Source of the DNA: Dentipellis sp. KUC8613
Taxonomy: Eukaryota > Basidiomycota > Agaricomycetes > Russulales > Hericiaceae
Length of the DNA stretch: 14,420 bases
NCBI GenBank assembly: GCA_002286715.1
Contig: NSJX01000195.1
Location: forward strand, 1 to 14,420
Direction of reading: 5' to 3'
Shown in pieces: positions 9,257 to 14,420 of this stretch. The translations under genes and the position numbers were made by a program. How positions within the stretch are numbered: the stretch's first letter is position 1; every line of letters begins with the position of its first letter. Under the pieces are notes generated by a model. It searched no databases. It saw nothing but the letters and a program-made list of their open reading frames with translations, and had not been told where the DNA came from.

Positions 9257-9433
9257 CCAGTCGAGGAAGGGAACACGCAAAGGCCGCGGCCCTAGGAAAT
9301 GAGTCGTGCTCACGCCGGGTTTCTGCACAAAAATGCCGCTCCCCATGAAATCGCGACGAAATTCATACGGGACTCCCCCCATCCAGACGATAAGATAATC
9401 AATTGCAGCCCATTCAAAGGCATTATCGATGCA
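9257..9433 (-). CDS. Candidate exon of unknown gene, or 5' exon of the dioxygenase gene
   Basis: On the minus strand this open stretch encodes CIDNAFEWAAIDYLIVWMGG, then PYEFRRDFMGSGIFVQKPGV and RVPFLDW. The composition looks like a folded conserved domain, unlike the surrounding frames. It can be joined upstream to a reading ending in AHPDDPPP through an intron at 9492-9434 (GTAAGT donor, TAAG acceptor, 59 bp, phase 0). I could not find a clean start, downstream splice or stop. It may be a remnant, a separate small gene, or an early exon of the gene ending at 6581. Confidence 0.3.
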
Positions 9434-9667
9434 CTTACAACGCAAGGCGCGCCTTGCCAAGAGATAGACCGAAAAACGAGAGCAGGACTTACAGGAGGAG
9501 GGTCGTCCGGATGCGCAAGATCGACTTCTCGTGAGCCGCCGATGAAGCAAAAGCTTGTGCACTTGCCTGTCCCCCGCGTCTGAATTCTCACTGGCGACAA
9601 AACTCTGATTGACCTGGGTCGTGTCGAAGTTCCCCGAGGCCAAGATGGGAGGGGATGTGCGAGGCAA

Positions 9668-9906
9668 GGCGATGCATCTGGTCTCCTACTAGATCGGGAG
9701 CAGTCAATCGGCAGGTGCTCCCAATCGGGTAAGATCTGTCGCTCGAGCCCTCAAGCGCTCACCTTCAACTCGTAGACAAGTCTGATCTGAAATCGTCCAA
9801 GCCCAAGCCCCGCAATTGTCTGCGGGCTGCGCCGTACGAAACTTGCAGTAAGCTCACCTACTGGTGCGCACCGCGGACCTAACTCTTTAACCGTCTTTTT
9901 CCAGCT
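9668..9906 (+). other. Leader of the transposase gene with a likely 5' UTR intron
   Basis: The interval 9848-9904 has a GTAAGC donor, a CTAAC branch motif, a pyrimidine tract and a CAG acceptor (57 bp), and ends two bases before the ATG at 9907. The frame upstream of it contains TAA at about 9730 and no ATG, so the upstream exon is probably untranslated. A second possible donor, GTAAGA, lies at 9728. I found no transposon terminus or target duplication here. Confidence 0.45.
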
Positions 9907-12900
9907 ATGCAAGCCTCGACAACCACTCCGGCGAAAAAGCCAAAGGTCAGGTGTAAATGCACGTCGCACTGCCTGACTTACAATCAGGAGACTGGCCGAT
10001 ACGAAGGCGACGGCCACTTGATATCTCTGTCTCAGAAAAAGGTGCACGTGAATGATGATCGGCGGGCGAAGACCCGCCTGGATAATGGCTCGCAAGCTCC
10101 GAAGCAGGATCAAGCAACATCGCAGGTGACGCTTCTTTTTCTATGGAGCTGTCAGCACTTCATTGACCGACGAGAAGGGCAATTCACAACCTCGGTCCGC
10201 CCACGGTGACGTCCCACCGCCTCGTGCAGAGACTAATCAGCTGCTGGATTTGAAGACCGAGGTCTCTACACGCTCCAACTGGTTCACGGCGCCGCAGCAT
10301 CTGGACTTCGTAAAGGATCCCTCTCAGGCCGGGCCTTATCAGCGCTTCTCGAAACTCGATGATCTCTGCATCCCGAATTCTGGGCTCCACGCTCTCAAGC
10401 CCAGATCCCTGGCAAACTCAGACTTCTTGCAGAATGAAAGCCGGCTATGCGAAATTCTAGGTATCTTACTCACAATGTCAGAGAGTGAAGAGCGCGATGC
10501 ATTGGAGAGCAAAGTGTATCAGGATTTGGCCAAGATGGATGGCTACAAGGAGTTGGAATGGATGCGTCAACGGTCCCAGTCGCGATTGGGGGAGAACTCG
10601 GTCGATACTAGTGAGTCCTTCAACTTCTTGTCTCTCCGGTTGCTCACTTTCGGCGCAGATGTGTATTTCTTGTCCGATGCACCCATGCATCCCTCCCTCA
10701 TCGTCGCATTCTTCACCGTCCTCGTCATGCATGTGCTATTCCATCTTCCCCGTCGCGGCGCACAGGTGCTACTCAGCAGCTTGAGGTGCCTTTTTGAGAC
10801 ATCTTCGGACCTTCAGCCACTCGTGCGCCAACTGCCAGAAGATCCTCGCACAATTGTCAATAGATATTTCCTGGATCCAGTCACTCGCGACTACGTCTCC
10901 TGTCCCGCATGCTTCTGCTTGTATCCATACTCAAAGAAGGGGGACGGCGGTCCTCCTGACATCTGCATGCACAAACGCACTGAGACATGCAAACCTTGCA
11001 ACACGCCGCTATGGAGAAACGTTCGCATCGGGCAGAAGGAGTATCCCCTCCCCAGGCGCAAGTACATGCACCAGGACATGGGCCACTGGCTAGGGCGACT
11101 TCTGTCTCGGCCGGGCGTGGAAGATGTACTAGACGCACCTCGTCTCAGCGCCGGTCCGTGCAGCCCGATGAAAGACATATGGGATGGAAGCGTCTTCTGG
11201 GAGCTGCAAGGCGCAGATCAAAAGCCTTTCCTCCCTGGTCCCAAGGACGAGGCCCGGTTCATTTTCAGCCTTGCCGTTGATAGCTTCAATCCCTTTCACA
11301 TGAAGGAGGCAAAGCAGACCGTCTCTTCGACAGGCATCTGGCTGGTTCTTCTAAATTTCCCTCCCCATCAGCGGTACCTCCTGGAAAACATGTATCTTGT
11401 CGGCATCATTCCTGGTCCTGACAAACCCTCCGTAGAGGACATTTATCATGCCCTCGACTTGATTGTGGATGACTTCAACAAGCTGTGGTCCCCTGGCATC
11501 TGGCTCTCGCGCACGGCCAAGTACTTTCTGGGACGACTTACCAAGGGTGCAGTCATTCCGCTTATCTCGGACATGCTAGCGGCGCGTCAGGTAGCTGGGT
11601 ACGGTTCGGCAACGTCCACGTTTTTCTGCACTTGTTGCCGCCTAGACAAGCCCAACATAGAGAACCTCGATAAAAGCAGTTGGGAGCCGCGGGACCCTGA
11701 TCACGACAAGAAGTGCGCAGAAAAGTGGAGAGACGCGTCTAGCCGGTCGGAGCAAGCGGCCCTTTTCAAACTGCATGGCATCCGCTGGTCGCCACTCTAT
11801 CGCCTCCCTTATTGGAATCCAAGCCGCTACGTTGACATAGACACCATGCACGCGCTGGACCTCGGTCTCATTCAGACTCACTGCCGGGAGGCTTGGGGAA
11901 TCAACATGCAAACCGCTGGAGGCGACGGTACGGCTCTGCGGAAAGAGAAAGTGCCCCCACGGCCATCCCACCACGTGATAGTAGCGTGTATCGAACTTAT
12001 ACGGGAAAACGCAGACAATCTATACAATGTCCTGAGCAGCGACCGCTTTAAAGTGCCCGTTCTCTGGCACATCTGCAACGATAACAACCTGCGCCGCGCT
12101 GGGGCAAAAAAGCAATTAGCCCGCACCATCGTTGAGTGGGTGAGTGATCATTTCATCGTTTCTCGAAGTTGTCTCCCGAGTTCACCCTCTGTTTTCATCC
12201 TGCGCATCACAGAGGCAAGATACATCCCCAGAAGCCATTCCAATTCCACCCCCTGGTGCTAGCCCCCAGCCGACGGAGTCCACGTCCCGAGATACCGACT
12301 CTGAGTCGGACGCCCCCATGCGGCAAGTCGGTCATCATGGCTCAGATATGGACGTAGATGAGTCCAGCCTCGAAGGCTCGGTAGCGTCAAAGGAAACTGC
12401 AGGAACGAATGACAACTTGGCTGATCTCAGTGTTCGGTCTGAATCCGAAAATGACAAGATCCGACGCGGGGCAAAGATGCTTGCAACTGGCTCCGCACAG
12501 AAGACGGTTCTCAGCAGGATGAACCGCCGCATTCTGCGCTGCATGTGCTATGACTTGGATCTTGACACAGATGGCACCAAGGGAGTCTTGTATGAGCGAC
12601 TGAGGGCTTGGGTAAGATCGAAAATCTTGATTTACTGCATTTCATTACATTGATTTACTCCACCGTTTTGCAGTATGACGAACGAATACCTCCGCCAGAA
12701 GATGCACCTCCGACAGAAGATGCACCGCCGGCCGATACTACGGAAAGCACTCACGTTCTCGGAAAAGAAATAATGGAGGCAATCCACAGTGATATGCAGC
12801 ACACCGTGCTTCCATCATGGGTGAACAAACCCCCTGCAGACTGGGGCACCACGAAGCGCAGTAAACTCAGCGCAAACCACTGGCGTGTCATCGCTACCGT

Positions 12901-14210
12901 TCACTTACCAATCACACTGGTCCGTCTTTGGGGACACAAGGACGCTCCAGCGCGCAAGCGAGACATGTTGAACAACTTTATTGACTTGATGTATGCAGTA
13001 CAGCTGGCAAATCTGCGCGAAGTGTCTCTGGACCATATTGTCGCATATCGAGAGCGCCTGCATCGCTACCTAGAGGACTATAAACGACTCTTCAAGGAAA
13101 ACAAGATTAAGCCAATCCACCACGTTGCCCAACATGTCGACGAATTCATGCTACGCTTCGGACCAAATCATTCTCACAGCGCTCCATTCTATGAGCGTCA
13201 CATCTATCAGCTGCAGGAACAGAATGTCAACAATAAGTTTGGTATGGCGCTAGCGTCTCATTTTCCTAACTATATTCGCCCCGGCTCATGAGGATATAGG
13301 TGAACTGGAGGCGACGATGATGGTTGCATCCGTCCGGGCTGCGAATCTTCGGGCGCTCTTATCGGCCAAATCGGAACTGAGCGGTAGCATCCAGGGGATG
13401 ATTAAGGCATACAATCTCGTTAAGTCGGAAGACACCCGTGGGACGCGCCTGGCAAGCATGCTATCCACCGACGGCGCATCGCCAGATCGCACCTCAGGCA
13501 AAGATCCTACATTTCGTTTGAGCAATCAGACGCACGATCTTCTCCGGCAAGTGCTGAGCAAGAAGTCCGGGTCGGAGGTCGACCCAGATGTCCCTGCCGA
13601 TTCTCCCGAGCTTGATGCCTCTGCAGCTCCACCCCGAAAAGCTTGGAGCCATACTCAGATAGCAATCAACGGTGTTCGCTTTGCGACGCATAGCAAGTTT
13701 TACCGGGATAGCCACATAATGTTTCTAGACGACACAGTTCAGCGAGCAGGGCAGATTCAAGAGATATTCACCATACGCGATCCCCCCCATCACCAGCCAG
13801 GCGCTACAACCTCAACGTTTTTGGTCATCAAAGACTTTGAAATGGTCTCTGATGTCAAGGCAAACCTCCTCGAACTTCAGGAGAAAATGCAAGGAGAGCT
13901 ACCTGGCAGCAACCTAAATTCGATGACGGAACGCATCAAGGCATCGAAAACTTTTCTGGAAGCCTTCGAGCCCATTGACTCCTCGTACCGCCGATTGGGA
14001 TCTCTTTGCGGCTTCCTGTGCAACACCCATCAGTTCAAGCTTCGCGTCATCGAAGAGGAAGCTGTGTTGTCGCATTTTGCAGGGCATTCAGCAGATTTGG
14101 CCATGAATCATGGAGTAGCCAAGTGGTACAAACCCCATGAAATACAGGCCAGCCGAGGCCGGCCGAGTTGGGCGATAGCCTCATCGGTCATGGGTCGGCC
14201 GAGTGTGTGA
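9907..14210 (+). CDS. Tnp2-type (CACTA/EnSpm) transposase, apparently intact
   Basis: This gene encodes a DDE transposase that would cut and move a CACTA-type DNA transposon. Proposed exons are 9907-10125, 10178-12139 (acceptor could be 10174/10175), 12213-12611, 12674-13241 and 13300-14210, about 1,352 residues. The introns of about 52, 73, 62 and 58 bp are GT/AG and the phases close. The N-terminus has a Cys cluster, CKCTSHC, typical of basidiomycete Tnp2. The core has FSLAVDSFNPF (first Asp, 11279-11281), LAARQVAGYGSATSTFFC and VDIDTMHALDLG (Asp 11834-11836, His 11849-11851). Exon 3 has a Ser/Asp-rich acidic linker and a SAP-like stretch. Exon 4 has a short PPxEDA repeat, then HHVAQHVDEFMLRFGPNHS and PFYERHIYQLQEQN (conserved Glu, 13193-13195) as in the Tnp2 C-terminal region. 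The last 20 or so codons run into the palindromic repeats. No internal stop or frameshift is seen once the introns are removed. Confidence 0.82.
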
Positions 14211-14420
14211 GTGCGAACACTGAATGGGCCGGCCGAGGGGCAGCCTCGATATGTAAAGAATGTATCGGCCGAGAGGTGCGGGTGATGGGTCGGCCGAGGA
14301 GGAGAAGTCACCATGACCCCACGGATCGGCCGAGGAGCAGCCCCCATATGTATAAAATGGATCGGCCGAGGAGGGCTGGTCTATGGGTCGGCTGAGGAGG
14401 ACAAGTCACCATGACCCACG
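14149..14420 (+). repeat. Subterminal-type array of the palindrome TCGGCCGA
   Basis: NCGGCCGAG occurs at 14159, 14195, 14229, 14265, 14290, 14326 and 14362. A one-mismatch copy, TCGGCTGAG, lies at 14388 and a degenerate copy at 14149. Successive spacings from 14159 are 36, 34, 36, 25, 36, 36 and 26, giving a higher-order unit of 95-98 bp (14192-14286, 14287-14384, then a third unit cut by the window end). A TATGTA(T)AAA-type stretch precedes the palindrome at 14250 and 14347. All full copies share the same orientation of the trailing AG. Confidence 0.85.

Larger units (their letters stand above)
9907..14420 (+). mobile_element. CACTA/EnSpm-like DNA transposon, partial in window
   Basis: The element is called from the Tnp2 transposase gene plus the palindromic repeat array directly after it, which matches the subterminal repeats known from CACTA elements. 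The left boundary is not identified: no matching repeats occur upstream, and no CACTA-type terminus or target-site duplication was found. The right end lies beyond 14420. The true element could extend left to include the dioxygenase gene. Confidence 0.55.

Noticed and set aside
9038..9667. Minus-strand frame of 209 codons taken as a single exon gene
   Set aside because: It contains a strong GTAAGT donor at 9492 and an in-frame acceptor, and only the middle part looks coding. I kept just that part as a low-confidence exon.
1..14420. tRNA, rRNA or CRISPR structures
   Set aside because: I found no cloverleaf with a T-loop consensus, no rRNA-like conserved core and no spaced direct-repeat array other than the palindrome array at the right end.

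Overview
This window looks like nuclear DNA of a mushroom-forming basidiomycete (Agaricomycetes). The coding regions break into short exons. The gaps between them are mostly 48-73 bp, begin with GT, end with AG and often carry a CTAAC, CTAAT or CTGAC branch-point-like motif. Several proteins resemble families I know mainly from agaricomycetes. The gene models below were spliced by hand: reading frames were joined across visible donors and acceptors, and the phases were checked arithmetically. No transcript evidence was available.

Layout, left to right. (1) Positions 1-1158, plus strand: the 3' part of a four-exon-or-more gene, cut by the window edge. It encodes a conserved basidiomycete protein of unnamed function that I read as a possible CHAT/caspase-like fold followed by a Cys-rich tail. 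(2) 1159-2387: no gene I can support. (3) 2388-3834, plus: a five-exon gene for a 384-residue coiled-coil protein with 17-residue repeats and a C-terminal membrane anchor. (4) 4136-5257, plus, behind a TATA box: a five-exon gene for a 299-residue protein with a C-terminal basic cluster, function unknown. (5) 6487-5495, minus: a conserved unknown protein, convergent with the previous gene. (6) About 9075-6581, minus: a seven-exon gene for a nuclear-looking 2-oxoglutarate/Fe(II) dioxygenase of the fungal TET/JBP-like kind. A 114-bp tandem duplication containing a hairpin lies near its 5' end. (7) 9907-14210, plus: an apparently intact five-exon Tnp2 (CACTA/EnSpm-type) transposase gene of about 1,350 codons. 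(8) 14149 to the window end: a regular array of an 8-bp palindrome, which looks like the subterminal repeat region of the transposon. It overlaps the last codons of the transposase.

How the parts may work together: the right half (about 6.5 kb to the end) is the most unusual. A TET/JBP-like DNA-base dioxygenase candidate and a Tnp2 transposase are arranged head to head, with the transposase running into palindromic repeats. Fungal TET/JBP genes are known to have expanded in association with KDZ transposons. Here the partner is a Tnp2/CACTA-type transposase instead. Whether the dioxygenase lies inside the element cannot be decided, because neither transposon terminus is identifiable in this window.
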